Positions 26,360 to 35,099 of a DNA stretch of 40,243 nucleotides are shown here, one piece after another. Location: positions 1 through 40,243 of the forward strand of contig JAXHTS010000085.1 of assembly GCA_034190085.1 (NCBI GenBank). Direction: 5' to 3'. Both the position numbers and the translations under genes were made by a program. The notes under the pieces were generated by a model that did no database searches, was not told where the DNA came from, and worked only from the letters and a program-made list of their open reading frames with translations. Positions within the stretch are counted from its first letter, which is position 1. The number at the start of each line of letters is the position of its first letter. The stretch is from Spirochaetota bacterium. Lineage in GTDB: Bacteria; Spirochaetota; UBA4802; JAFGDQ01.

Positions 26360-26936
26360 TTTCTACCTCACTACTATTAACTGATTGCTTCTTCTTTTTT
26401 TTACTTCCTGATGGCATAGGGCCAATGATCATTGTTATATTTCTACCCTCTTTTGACGGTTCCTTCTCAATCAAGGCAATTTCTTTAAAATCACTCCTAA
26501 TATTATTCATCACCTCAAAACCTAGTTCTGAATGCACTATTTCACGACCCCTAAACATAATAGTGAATTTTACTTTATCACCGTTATCAATAAAACTTCG
26601 AGCATGTTTAATCTTATGTTCATAATCATGAGTATCAATCCCTGGTCTCATCTTAATCTCTTTTAGATGTACTATTTTCTGTTTTTTCTTAGAGGCCTTA
26701 GCTTTTTTTATCTGATCAAACTTAAACCTGCTGTAATCAATAGTCTTTACAACTGGGGGGTCCTGATCGGGCGAAATCTCTACTAGATCTAGGGAACTCT
26801 GTCTCGCAATCTCTAAGGCTTCTGTGAGGGGTATTATCTTAGGCCCCCCTTCTTGGCCTACAAACCTTACGTTTTTTGCTCTAATCTCCTCGTTAATCCT
26901 ATACTTCTTCGATTTCTTTGAGCTACTTGTGCTTAT
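26340..26936 (-). CDS. infC: translation initiation factor IF-3, apparent AUA start
   Basis: A 198-residue IF-3 that binds the 30S subunit and proofreads start-codon pairing. The N-domain begins KYRINEEIRAKNVRFV, followed by PLTEALEIARQ and LDLVEISP; the C-domain has KEIKMRPGIDTHDYEHKI, VKFTIMFRGREIVH and ITMIIGPMPSG. The reading frame has no ATG, GTG or TTG from its in-frame stop upstream to Met at 26651, which is already inside the C-domain linker. The ATA at 26936 lies six bases after GGGAGG and is the best start. In E. coli infC starts with AUU and is repressed by IF-3 itself; an AUA would serve the same autocontrol. It ends with a lysine/serine tail. It overlaps rpmI by 20 bases. Confidence 0.93.
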   Translation of the reverse strand: MSTSSSKKSKKYRINEEIRAKNVRFVGQEGGPKIIPLTEALEIARQSSLDLVEISPDQDPPVVKTIDYSRFKFDQIKKAKASKKKQKIVHLKEIKMRPGIDTHDYEHKIKHARSFIDNGDKVKFTIMFRGREIVHSELGFEVMNNIRSDFKEIALIEKEPSKEGRNITMIIGPMPSGSKKKKKQSVNSSEVESAKDKD

Positions 26937-27320
26937 AACGAACCTCCCTATAATATCGTATTATAAGTGCTATCTGCTTTTAGATTGCAGGATTATTTAA
27001 CTGGATTTTTTTTTGATTAAACACTATGAATTAAAGTTAATATTGCTTATGAAAACAACAAAATTGATAATATGTTAATATAAAGCAACTATATTTCAAA
27101 TACTTTTATAAAAATTCAACAAATTTTCAATAACTCCTGATCTGAACAAGCATTAACTAATGTTTTTATTAGATCATTGTTCTAAAGAAGATCATTTATA
27201 TTTACACTATAATCCGCTGGCAAGGCACGAACAGATGTAACATCACCACGGTTAACTAAATACTGCTAATCGGGTTTATAATTCTCTGTTAGCAAAAGCA
27301 TGATCTTCATGATTAACCCG
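26937..27320. other. 384-bp region between thrS and infC
   Basis: Downstream of the thrS stop and upstream of infC. The GGGAGG ribosome binding site for infC is at its left end. It also contains a 24-codon open stretch on the minus strand (near 27175-27255) without a start codon, which I do not count as a gene. A promoter for infC is likely but not clear. No stem with a U-tract was found for ending thrS. Confidence 0.4.
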
Positions 27321-29240
27321 CTAAATCCTACCCTTACTCTCTTCCTTAATTTTATTTATTAGCTCTTCAGTGTCAATTGAAGATGAATTGTTTTCCCCCC
27401 TCACCCTTAATGAAATAGTACCAGCTTCCAATTCCCTATTACCGATTACTCCAATATAAGGAATCTTCTTCGAAATCGCATCCCTTACCTTGTAAGTAAT
27501 GGACTCGTCTCTCAAATCTGAATCAGCTCGAATCTCCTCAGACAACATTCTTTTGTTAAGGTTATATGTAAAATCCTTCTGTTCTTCATTCACATTTAAC
27601 AGCATAATTTGAACAGGAGCCAGCCAAACCGGAAACTTGCCAGCATAATGCTCGATCAGAATTCCGATAAATCTTTCAAGGGAGCCCAGCAAAGCCCTAT
27701 GTATCATAATCGGTCTATGTTTTCGCCCATCCTGACCAATATATGACAAATCAAAACGTTCAGGAAGATTAAAATCGACCTGAATTGTGCTGCACTGCCA
27801 CTCCCTTCCTAGAGCATCCCTTATTTTTATATCTATTTTCGGACCGTAAAACACACCAGCCCCGGGATCTATTGAATAGGAGATATTATTCTTTTCTAAT
27901 GCACTTTTTAGCGCTGTGGTGGCTAATTCCCAATTAGCCTCACTCCCTACCGATTTTTCAGGTTCAGTTGATAGATATACATTTCTCTTGTCAAATCCGA
28001 ATATGCTGAGCATATAAAAGGTGAAATCCATCACTTCCATTATCTCATCTTCAACCTGATCCTCTGTACAAAAGATGTGAGCATCATCAACAGTGAATCC
28101 TCTGACCCTTGTTAACCCATGAAGCACTCCTGATCTCTCGTATCTATATACTGTCCCCATCTCAAAACACTTATAAGGCATATCTCTATAGCTTTTAATA
28201 CTATTTGTATATATTTGTATCTGAGATGGGCAATTCATCGGCTTCAAGTAGTAATCCTGCTCATCAATCTGAATTGGCGAATACATATTTTCACTGTAGA
28301 AATCCAAATGACCTGATGTCTGATATAAATTCGCTCGTGCAATATGAGGCACATTAAAGAGTTTATATCCTCTCTTTAGATGCTCGTTAGTCTCAAATTT
28401 ATCTATAATAAACCTTAAAACAGCTCCATTCGGATGCCATAAGGGAAGTCCAGTGCCAACATCATTGCTAAAAGAAAAGAGATCCAGTTCTTTGCCCAAC
28501 TTTCGGTGATCGCGCTTTTTTGCCTCTTCAAGAAGATCGAGATGCTTTTTTAATCTCTTTTTATCCGGAAATGCTACCCCATAGATTCGCTGTAGCATCT
28601 TATTCTTTTCGTCACCACGCCAATAAGCGCCTGCAATGGAGAGCAATTTGAAGGTCTTGATATATGAAGTCCTTAAAAGATGGGGTCCCCTACAGAGATC
28701 GACAAACTCCCCTTGGCGATATACTGTAACAGCATCCCCCTCCATCTCCTCAATTAGCTCAACCTTATATGGCTCATTCAATGATTTAAAAAGATCAATC
28801 GCCTCAGCCTTGCTAAGTTCCTCACGGGATATCGCTAGATCCTCCTCATTGATCCTCTTCATCTCCGCTTCAATTTTATCCAAGTCCTCTGGTATAAAAG
28901 CCCTTTTAACATCAAAATCGTAATAGAATCCATTTTCAATAGCTGGCCCAATGGCCAACTTAGCATCTGGAAATATCCTCTTAACTGCCTGCGCCATTAA
29001 ATGTGAGGATGAATGCCAAAAGGCATCCCTGCCCTCTTCAGAATCGAAGGTCAGCACATCGATGGAAGCATCTGAGTCTACGATGAATGAGAGGTCAACG
29101 AGATTATCGTTGATTCTCGCTACTAATGCCTGCTTCTGGAGTCCCTGTCCAATTTTGCCAGTAATATGATAAACCGATAAGCCATCACTTACTGTCATGA
29201 TAGAGGAATCAGGTAGAGCTATTTGTATCTGATCACTCAA
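27321..29240 (-). CDS. thrS: threonyl-tRNA synthetase
   Basis: Charges tRNA-Thr with threonine. It is 639 residues, the bacterial norm. Domains are an N-terminal TGS domain (residues ~1-62), the editing/SAD domain with HSSSH (His76, His80) and the VDLCRGPH motif, the class II catalytic core with FNVPHIARANLYQTSGH, MNCPSQIQIY and RYERSGVLHGLTRVRGFTVDDAHIF, and the C-terminal anticodon-binding domain around VQIMLLNVNEEQ. The start is TTG 29240 with AGGAGA eight bases upstream. It begins 21 bases after a tRNA-Val gene on the same strand and leads into infC, rpmI and rplT, the order of many bacteria. Confidence 0.97.
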   Translation of the reverse strand: MSDQIQIALPDSSIMTVSDGLSVYHITGKIGQGLQKQALVARINDNLVDLSFIVDSDASIDVLTFDSEEGRDAFWHSSSHLMAQAVKRIFPDAKLAIGPAIENGFYYDFDVKRAFIPEDLDKIEAEMKRINEEDLAISREELSKAEAIDLFKSLNEPYKVELIEEMEGDAVTVYRQGEFVDLCRGPHLLRTSYIKTFKLLSIAGAYWRGDEKNKMLQRIYGVAFPDKKRLKKHLDLLEEAKKRDHRKLGKELDLFSFSNDVGTGLPLWHPNGAVLRFIIDKFETNEHLKRGYKLFNVPHIARANLYQTSGHLDFYSENMYSPIQIDEQDYYLKPMNCPSQIQIYTNSIKSYRDMPYKCFEMGTVYRYERSGVLHGLTRVRGFTVDDAHIFCTEDQVEDEIMEVMDFTFYMLSIFGFDKRNVYLSTEPEKSVGSEANWELATTALKSALEKNNISYSIDPGAGVFYGPKIDIKIRDALGREWQCSTIQVDFNLPERFDLSYIGQDGRKHRPIMIHRALLGSLERFIGILIEHYAGKFPVWLAPVQIMLLNVNEEQKDFTYNLNKRMLSEEIRADSDLRDESITYKVRDAISKKIPYIGVIGNRELEAGTISLRVRGENNSSSIDTEELINKIKEESKGRI

Positions 29241-29261
29241 AGATTTCTCCTAAAAAAATTT

Positions 29262-29335
29262 TGGGCGATGTCGGAGTTGAACCAACGACCTCCTGCGTGT
29301 CGAGCAGGCACTCTAACCAACTGAGCTAATCGCCC
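29262..29335 (-). tRNA. tRNA-Val (anticodon GAC), unusual C33
   Basis: A 74-base cloverleaf: acceptor GGGCGAT/ATCGCCC, D stem GCTC/GAGT with loop AGTTGGTTA, anticodon stem CCTGC/GCAGG with loop TCGACAC, variable AGGTC and T stem GTTGG/CCGAC. Positions 34-36 read GAC, giving valine. Position 33, normally U in nearly all tRNAs, is C. CCA is not encoded; the base after the acceptor stem is A, followed by an A/T-rich run. It lies 21 bases upstream of thrS on the same strand. Confidence 0.9.
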
Positions 29336-29587
29336 CTTTCGATTATCCATTGAAACAAAAATAATTTCGATTTTAGTTAATGTCAAGATAAAACCAGAAG
29401 ATATGACGCAAATTACTATAACCTCCCTATTAGCCCGAAAATTAACTCCCCTATAGCCATATAAACGATCATTTCTCATAAATTACTATATTTTACTTTA
29501 CTTTTTTCTTATTTGTTACAAATTATGTTGCCCATAACAATAAAAGACAAATCACACCTGATGATTATATGAGTCGGAGAGTGAATC

Positions 29588-30178
29588 ATGAATATCAAGA
29601 GAGCATTAATAAGCGTTTCTGATAAAAATGGAGTTGTTGATTTCGCAAAGGAGTTAATTACCTTTGGAGTCAAATTATTGTCCACTGGCGGAACAGCAAA
29701 GACTTTGCGTGAATCTGGCCTTGAAATAATGGATGTCTCAGAATACACTGAATTTCCCGAAATGCTTGACGGGAGGGTTAAAACCCTTCATCCAAAAATT
29801 CATGGCAGCCTCTTGGGTGTAAGATCAAATCAGGAACATGCTAATGTAATGAAGGACCATGGCATTATGGAGATTGATATGCTAGTGGTAAATCTCTACC
29901 CTTTTAAGGAAACTATCTCAAAAGAAGGTTGCACATTGGCTGATGCAATCGAGAACATTGATATTGGTGGACCTGCTATGCTCCGCTCCGGTGCTAAAAA
30001 TTGTGAAAGTGTAACCGTTGTTATTGATCCCTCAGATTACAATATGATTATTGATGAGATGAAGAATAATCGAGGAGCAATCTCAAAAGAGACAAACTTC
30101 AAACTTGCGGTCAAGGTCTTCGAGTGCACATCCAATTATGACAGAATGATTGCCCAATACCTGAAAGACAGGTTATAG
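29588..30178 (+). CDS. stand-alone IMP cyclohydrolase (PurH N-terminal domain)
   Basis: A 196-residue protein matching only the MGS-fold IMP cyclohydrolase half of PurH, the last step of purine synthesis (FAICAR to IMP). Family signatures are [34 protein letters not shown], the [16 protein letters not shown] active-site loop, NLYPFKET and [18 protein letters not shown]. The AICAR transformylase half is absent: a stop comes at 30178, straight after the cyclohydrolase fold, and the neighbour is unrelated. Split PurH is known in some anaerobes, so a separate formyltransferase is expected elsewhere. The GGAGAG ahead of ATG 29588 supports the start. It converges with cobO, 1 base apart. Confidence 0.9.
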   Translation: MNIKRALISVSDKNGVVDFAKELITFGVKLLSTGGTAKTLRESGLEIMDVSEYTEFPEMLDGRVKTLHPKIHGSLLGVRSNQEHANVMKDHGIMEIDMLVVNLYPFKETISKEGCTLADAIENIDIGGPAMLRSGAKNCESVTVVIDPSDYNMIIDEMKNNRGAISKETNFKLAVKVFECTSNYDRMIAQYLKDRL

Positions 30179-30179
30179 A

Positions 30180-30707
30180 CTATATCTCAATTCCGATTCT
30201 GGCTAGTACACCTTTGTTATAATAGTGTTTAATCTCTTTCATCTCAGTAACAAGATCACAGATATCGATTATTTCCTGTGTTGCCCCCCTTCCTGTTAAG
30301 ACTAGCTCTTTATTTTTTGGTCTTCTCCGAATGATTTCTATTATTTTATCCATTGCAACCATCTTAAATTGAAATGCTGTCACTATCTCATCAAGTATTA
30401 TAATTGAAAATCTATCATCATCAATTATTTCATGAGCACGGACTAATCCATCCTGGCATAACCTATAATGTTCATCATAGCTTTCATCATCAACCCTGCA
30501 AAGCTTTTTGCTACCATATTGCTCGATTTGGATCAGACCGCTAAGTTTTTCTATTGAATTTAACTCATTATAATGCTGTCCCTTCATAAACTGAATGATT
30601 ATTGATCTAAGCCCTGCACCCGCCGCCCTTAATGTCAGCCCCAAGGCTGCTGTAGTTTTGCCCTTCCCATTTCCTGTATATAGATGTGTGTACCCTTCTT
30701 CTAACAT
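30180..30707 (-). CDS. cobO: cob(I)alamin adenosyltransferase, CobO/BtuR type
   Basis: Adds the adenosyl group from ATP to cobalamin, giving coenzyme B12. It is a 175-residue P-loop enzyme with GNGKGKTTAALG (residues 12-23) at the N-terminus, then IIIQFMKGQHYNE, a LDEIVTAFQF Walker-B-like stretch and KELVLTGRGATQEIIDICDLVTEMKEIKHYYNKGVLA at the C-terminus, all typical of CobO/BtuR. The start is ATG 30707. It has no cobalamin neighbours; TrmO lies 72 bases upstream on the same strand and may be co-transcribed. Confidence 0.94.
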   Translation of the reverse strand: MLEEGYTHLYTGNGKGKTTAALGLTLRAAGAGLRSIIIQFMKGQHYNELNSIEKLSGLIQIEQYGSKKLCRVDDESYDEHYRLCQDGLVRAHEIIDDDRFSIIILDEIVTAFQFKMVAMDKIIEIIRRRPKNKELVLTGRGATQEIIDICDLVTEMKEIKHYYNKGVLARIGIEI

Positions 30708-30779
30708 GAATCGTTTTCTCCTTATTTGTGATGAATAACCTGTGTCAATAGCATAATCGAGTTATCCCAAATATGGGAT

Positions 30780-31265
30780 TTATACCGCAAATCTTCCGTC
30801 ATCCCTTGCTGAATGGATTTTATGTATATTTTTCTCGAGCCAACCGATTTTCGTCCCTTCCCGTTTGTCAAATTCCGGCACATAGGGCTTTATATCCAAA
30901 TGAGGCGTTTCATTTAATATATCAACATCCTGTATGTAGAGGATTTTTCCTTCAAGCCTCACTATACGCACAATCGATATGCCAATAGGATTCGGTCTAC
31001 TCGGGCTTCGTATTGCAAAAATTCCATGTTCCTCCTTGTCCAAAAAGGGCTCTGCTCTTAAGGAATATTTAATAGATAGATGAAAGTGATATATTAAAAA
31101 GACATGAGAAAAGCCCTCAATATCTTTTAATCCTTCAGCATATTCAGAGAATATTTCCACCCTTCCTTCAATGCCCTTGGCTACAGCTGATTGTATTGGT
31201 GTCCCCTTGACCTCAATAAAAGGAGAATGGATCAATCCTATTGGCTTGTATACTATTTCATCCAA
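30780..31265 (-). CDS. TrmO-family tRNA t6A37 methyltransferase
   Basis: A 161-residue protein of the TrmO/TsaA (YaeB) family, whose founder methylates N6-threonylcarbamoyladenosine in tRNA. Seen are IGLIHSPF near the N-terminus, GIEGRVEIFSEYAEGLKDIEGFSHVFLIYHFHLS, and the characteristic AIRSPSRPNPIGISIVRI, then LNETPHLDIKPYVPEFD. The fold is a beta-barrel with SAM binding rather than a Rossmann fold. Small members in anaerobes often lack experimental assignment, so the exact modified site is inferred. The start is TTG 31265, with AAGGA seven bases upstream. It is divergent from glpD across 313 bp. Confidence 0.85.
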   Translation of the reverse strand: MDEIVYKPIGLIHSPFIEVKGTPIQSAVAKGIEGRVEIFSEYAEGLKDIEGFSHVFLIYHFHLSIKYSLRAEPFLDKEEHGIFAIRSPSRPNPIGISIVRIVRLEGKILYIQDVDILNETPHLDIKPYVPEFDKREGTKIGWLEKNIHKIHSARDDGRFAV

Positions 31266-31578
31266 AATGTATCCTTATTCATTACCCTAAGTTTGCCATT
31301 AATAATTTATTATGATATGAATTCTAAAATTATTACTTCCATAGCAATTATATCATGTAAATTAAAATTTTTATAATATTATACCCTTCTATCCAATTAT
31401 TACACTAATGAATAATTCACTAGCTTTTTACTAATTACAGTTAATGGTTGACATATCTTAAAAGTTTTATAATTTATCTGAATATAAATATCCACAATTT
31501 AATATAATGGCAAGCTTGAGAATATAAAAATATCTTTTAATATTTTATTTCTACTATTATAATTTAACGAGGATAGCC
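31266..31578. other. divergent promoter region, trmO and glpD
   Basis: A 313-bp, very AT-rich gap between divergent genes. On the plus strand TTGACA at 31448-31453 with TAATTT at 31470-31475 (16-base spacer) is a fair promoter for glpD, about 100 bp upstream of its ATG. The glpD ribosome binding site GAGGA is at 31569-31573. I see no operator-like palindrome. Confidence 0.4.
31448..31475 (+). promoter_or_regulatory. candidate sigma-70 promoter for glpD
   Basis: A consensus TTGACA -35 is followed by a 16-base spacer and TAATTT as -10. It points to glpD, whose ATG is about 100 bases further on. In such AT-rich DNA partial matches are common, so the call rests mostly on the perfect -35. Confidence 0.35.
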
Positions 31579-33207
31579 ATGAACCGTTTTATCGAAAATT
31601 ATCATAAAGAAGAGTTTGACATTATAATTATTGGAGGGGGAATAACAGGTGCAGCGGTCGCATACGATGCATCACTTAGGGGACTAAAGGTTGCCCTACT
31701 GGAGAAGGATGATTTCGGGGGAGCGACATCTGCTGCTACCTCAAAGCTCATACATGGAGGATTGAGATACCTAAATAATTTCGAGTTTTCCCTTGTTCGT
31801 GAATCCCTGAGAGAGAGGAGGTATTTGGAAAATATTGCCCCTAATTTTGTATACCCCCTACCATTTATGATTCCACACTATAATGGCTTCAATTCCAACA
31901 AATGGCTCATAAAGACAGGGCTCAACATCTATGATCTGCTCTCCTATGATAGGAAATGGACGTGGGATAAGACAAAAAGATTACCCAAACACCAATCAAT
32001 GTCAAGGGAAGAGGCTTTAGAGGCTGAGCCCAATGTCATTGCTAAGGGATTGACTGGGGCCTCTATATATTATGATTGCCAAAGCATCTCTCCTGAAAGA
32101 CTCACGCTATCTTTTATAAAGTCCGCATTAAGACATGGAGCCAAGGTATCAAATCACGCCAAGGTTCATAGTTTTATTTATTCGGATGAGAAAAAAATTG
32201 AAGGTGTTAAGGTTATTGACCAGCTTAACAATAAAGAAATAGAGATGAAAGGGCGATTAACCATAAATTGCGGCGGCCCCTGGGCAGATATCATACTGAA
32301 TATCGCTGAACATGGAGAATCCCAACATCACATAAAGAGATCCGAGGGAATACATCTGATAACAAATAAACTTGTTAATCAACATGCTGTTGTGCTCATG
32401 CCAAAAGATGGAAGACATTTCTTTCTCATCCCCTGGAAAGGGCATTCTCTTATAGGCACAACAGATAAGGAATATATTGGAAATCCCGACAATTATAGGG
32501 TTACACAGCATGGTATTGAAGACTTCATAGGAGAGATAAATAAATCCTTCGGTAATGTGAAGCTGGCTTACAACGATATTAAATTTGCTTATGGGGGTCT
32601 TAGACCAATTATTGATGACCAGACCGAAGGCACATATGATTCATCGAGAAAATACGAGATTTACGATAATGCAGTGGATGGCTTTGAGGGGATAATCACT
32701 GTAGAGGGGGGGAAATACACAACCAGTAGAAATTTAGCGGCCAATACAATGAAAATTGTTGAGAAAAAAATAAACAGATCTATTGGAAAATCGCAAACAG
32801 AAAAAAGATATTTATATGGTTGCGAAATAAGAGATATTTCATCTTTTCTAAAAACAATTAAAACAGAAAATAATGATTATAATGAAAAGACTATGGAATA
32901 TTTAGGAAAGGATTTCGGCACTGAATCTAAAGAGGTTTTAAAAATTGCGCGATCAAACAGAGAGTATGCTGAAGTGATAAACGAAGATAGGGAGATACTG
33001 GCAGAAGTCGTATATTCAGTTAGAAACGAAATGGCTAGAACCCTAAAAGATATCTTATTTAGGCGAACCAGCATAGGCCAATTAGGTCACCCTGGGCATA
33101 GTGTTTTACAAAGGATCGCAAAAATTGCGGCTGAAGAGCTTAATTGGGATGACTCTAAGTTACAAAAAGAGATATCAGATGCAGACAAAGCCTTAAGCCT
33201 TCCCTAA
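31579..33207 (+). CDS. glpD: FAD-dependent glycerol-3-phosphate dehydrogenase
   Basis: Oxidises sn-glycerol 3-phosphate to dihydroxyacetone phosphate at the inner membrane, passing electrons to quinone. It is 542 residues. The FAD-binding start IIIIGGGITGAAVAYDASLRG has the GGGITG loop at residues 19-24. GDFGGATSAATSKLIHGGLRYL follows, along with VEGGKYTTSRNLA and the C-terminal DUF-type cap with EVVYSVRNEMARTLKDILFRRTSIGQ. GAGGA precedes the ATG. It is followed 153 bp later by an alkyl-DHAP-synthase-like oxidase that would use the DHAP pool. No glpK or glpF is in the window. Confidence 0.95.
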   Translation: MNRFIENYHKEEFDIIIIGGGITGAAVAYDASLRGLKVALLEKDDFGGATSAATSKLIHGGLRYLNNFEFSLVRESLRERRYLENIAPNFVYPLPFMIPHYNGFNSNKWLIKTGLNIYDLLSYDRKWTWDKTKRLPKHQSMSREEALEAEPNVIAKGLTGASIYYDCQSISPERLTLSFIKSALRHGAKVSNHAKVHSFIYSDEKKIEGVKVIDQLNNKEIEMKGRLTINCGGPWADIILNIAEHGESQHHIKRSEGIHLITNKLVNQHAVVLMPKDGRHFFLIPWKGHSLIGTTDKEYIGNPDNYRVTQHGIEDFIGEINKSFGNVKLAYNDIKFAYGGLRPIIDDQTEGTYDSSRKYEIYDNAVDGFEGIITVEGGKYTTSRNLAANTMKIVEKKINRSIGKSQTEKRYLYGCEIRDISSFLKTIKTENNDYNEKTMEYLGKDFGTESKEVLKIARSNREYAEVINEDREILAEVVYSVRNEMARTLKDILFRRTSIGQLGHPGHSVLQRIAKIAAEELNWDDSKLQKEISDADKALSLP

Positions 33208-33360
33208 ATAAAAAATCAATCCCTTAGTCTCATAGACATCATTTGCCAATGCAAATAATTAAGAAGAGAGAATTGCCCTTTGATACATATTATCCATTTA
33301 TGGAAATGATATTTCATTCCACTGCGTCTCAGTCAAATTGTATAATATCTGGAGGAGGAG

Positions 33361-35001
33361 ATGAACAATAAAAGCTATAGAAATATTTTTAAATGGGGAA
33401 ATCCTACTCATGAAGAGATCTTTGATAAGGAGATGCTTGAATTTATCAAAAGAGCCTTTAGTCTTAGCGATTCAGATATTGAAGAAGTATTTCTTCCTGG
33501 CCATGACGAGGTTAAACTAAAAAAGAAGAGCAGATTAACACCAACAGTAATTAATGGACTAAAGAATATAGTTGGAGAAAATAATGTCAGTTTGGACGAT
33601 TTCGATAGAGCTTATCATTCCTATGGCAAGGCCTACATCGATCTATTAAAGTTAAGACTTGGGAAAATAGACAATCCTCCTGATGTAGTTGTTTATCCCC
33701 GTTACGAGGATGATATCATAAAGATACTACAGATATGCAACAAAGGCAGAATACCCATTACTCCATTTGGGGGGCACTCCTCTGTTACCAGAGCGATTGA
33801 AACACCAAAGAGGGGCATATCTCTGGATATGACACGCTATATGAACAAGGTTATAAAAATAAATGAGGTTAATCACACTGTGTCAGTGCAGCCAGGCATT
33901 ACAGGGCCAGCACTTGAAGAATATCTCAACAATCACGGAGAGGGGTATACATGCGGACATTTTCCACAATCTTTTGAATACTCAACAGTCGGTGGATGGG
34001 TATGTACCAGGGGAGCGGGTCAGGCTTCGACAGGATATGGAAAGATCGAGGACATTGTACTATCAATGAGGATGGTTACACCAAAGGGTATAATTACAAC
34101 AAAAGACTACCCCGCTGCTGCATTAGGCCCTGATATTGATGAAATCCTAATAGGCTCTGAGGGCACATTTGGGATTTTAACTGAAATAACTTTGAAGATA
34201 AGAAAATATCTCCCTCACAACACTGGACTATCATCCTTTATCTTTAAAGACTTCCCTTCCGCCATTATAGCAATGAGAGAGGTTATGCAGGGACAATTCG
34301 GCAAGCCTTATATCTTTCGAGTCTCAGATCCTGAAGAAACAGACATCTCCTTTGAAATGAAGGGTGAGAGCGGGAAGATCAGCGATAGGATACTCCAATT
34401 CCTAGGATACAAACCGATGTCACGCTGTTTAATGTTTATCAGCGTTGAGGGTGATCATGATTATACAAGGTTCGTAATAAAAAAGATTAAAAAAATTGCT
34501 CGGAAGAACGGCGGTTTCAGTATCGGCTCATCCCCTACAATTAAGTGGCTCAAGCAGAGATACACAAGCTCATATCTGCGAGATCCCCTAATGGATATTG
34601 GAATAATGACAGACACACTGGAGACTGCGGTAACATGGGAAAATCTCCTCCCACTCTGGAACTCCGTTAGAAAATATATCAAGAGAAGACCCAATACCCT
34701 TTGCATGACTCATCTTTCCCATTGCTATGAAAACGGGGCAAATCTCTATTTTACGTTCCTCTCAAAGATGAACAAAAACAACAATATAGATGATTATAAA
34801 AAATTTCAAAAGGGTATAATAGACAAAATTCATGTTAGCGGTGGATCACTATCTCATCATCATGGTATAGGCAAGATGTTCTCTCCCTGGATGAAGCTGG
34901 AGATCGGGGATATTGGATTGGGATTACTTCAAGCTATAAAAAACTACTTTGATAATAAAGGCATTATGAATCCCGGAGGAACCCTTGGAATGAAAAATTG
35001 A
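33361..35001 (+). CDS. alkyldihydroxyacetone-phosphate synthase-like FAD oxidase
   Basis: A 546-residue VAO-type flavoprotein resembling alkylglycerone-phosphate synthase, which exchanges the acyl group of acyl-DHAP for a fatty alcohol to make ether lipids. Seen are SYGKAYIDLLKLRLG, PDVVVYPRYEDDI, the FAD loop PFGGHSSVTRAIE, GHFPQSFEYSTVGGWVCTRGAGQASTGYGKIEDIV and the late HHHGIG (His499-501), all AGPS hallmarks. The C-terminal PGGTLGMKN is also typical. A very strong GGAGGAGG precedes the ATG. It follows glpD on the same strand by 153 bp, which suggests a glycerol/DHAP and ether-lipid link, although the family also includes other FAD oxidases. Confidence 0.85.
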   Translation: MNNKSYRNIFKWGNPTHEEIFDKEMLEFIKRAFSLSDSDIEEVFLPGHDEVKLKKKSRLTPTVINGLKNIVGENNVSLDDFDRAYHSYGKAYIDLLKLRLGKIDNPPDVVVYPRYEDDIIKILQICNKGRIPITPFGGHSSVTRAIETPKRGISLDMTRYMNKVIKINEVNHTVSVQPGITGPALEEYLNNHGEGYTCGHFPQSFEYSTVGGWVCTRGAGQASTGYGKIEDIVLSMRMVTPKGIITTKDYPAAALGPDIDEILIGSEGTFGILTEITLKIRKYLPHNTGLSSFIFKDFPSAIIAMREVMQGQFGKPYIFRVSDPEETDISFEMKGESGKISDRILQFLGYKPMSRCLMFISVEGDHDYTRFVIKKIKKIARKNGGFSIGSSPTIKWLKQRYTSSYLRDPLMDIGIMTDTLETAVTWENLLPLWNSVRKYIKRRPNTLCMTHLSHCYENGANLYFTFLSKMNKNNNIDDYKKFQKGIIDKIHVSGGSLSHHHGIGKMFSPWMKLEIGDIGLGLLQAIKNYFDNKGIMNPGGTLGMKN

Positions 35002-35099
35002 ACACTCTTCTCCTCCTGTTCACAACTTAAATACAGAAAGGGATCAATTCCCACTAAGATATTATTGATGAACTAAATTATTTCATCAGATATTAGCAT

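Noticed and set aside
26340-26651. infC starting at the ATG 26651 (103 residues)
   Set aside because: It would remove the whole N-domain, which is plainly encoded upstream in the same frame back to the ATA after GGGAGG.
26937-27320. T-box or other riboswitch ahead of infC
   Set aside because: No T-box sequence or stem set is visible, and thrS itself starts 21 bases after a tRNA gene, leaving no room for a leader there.
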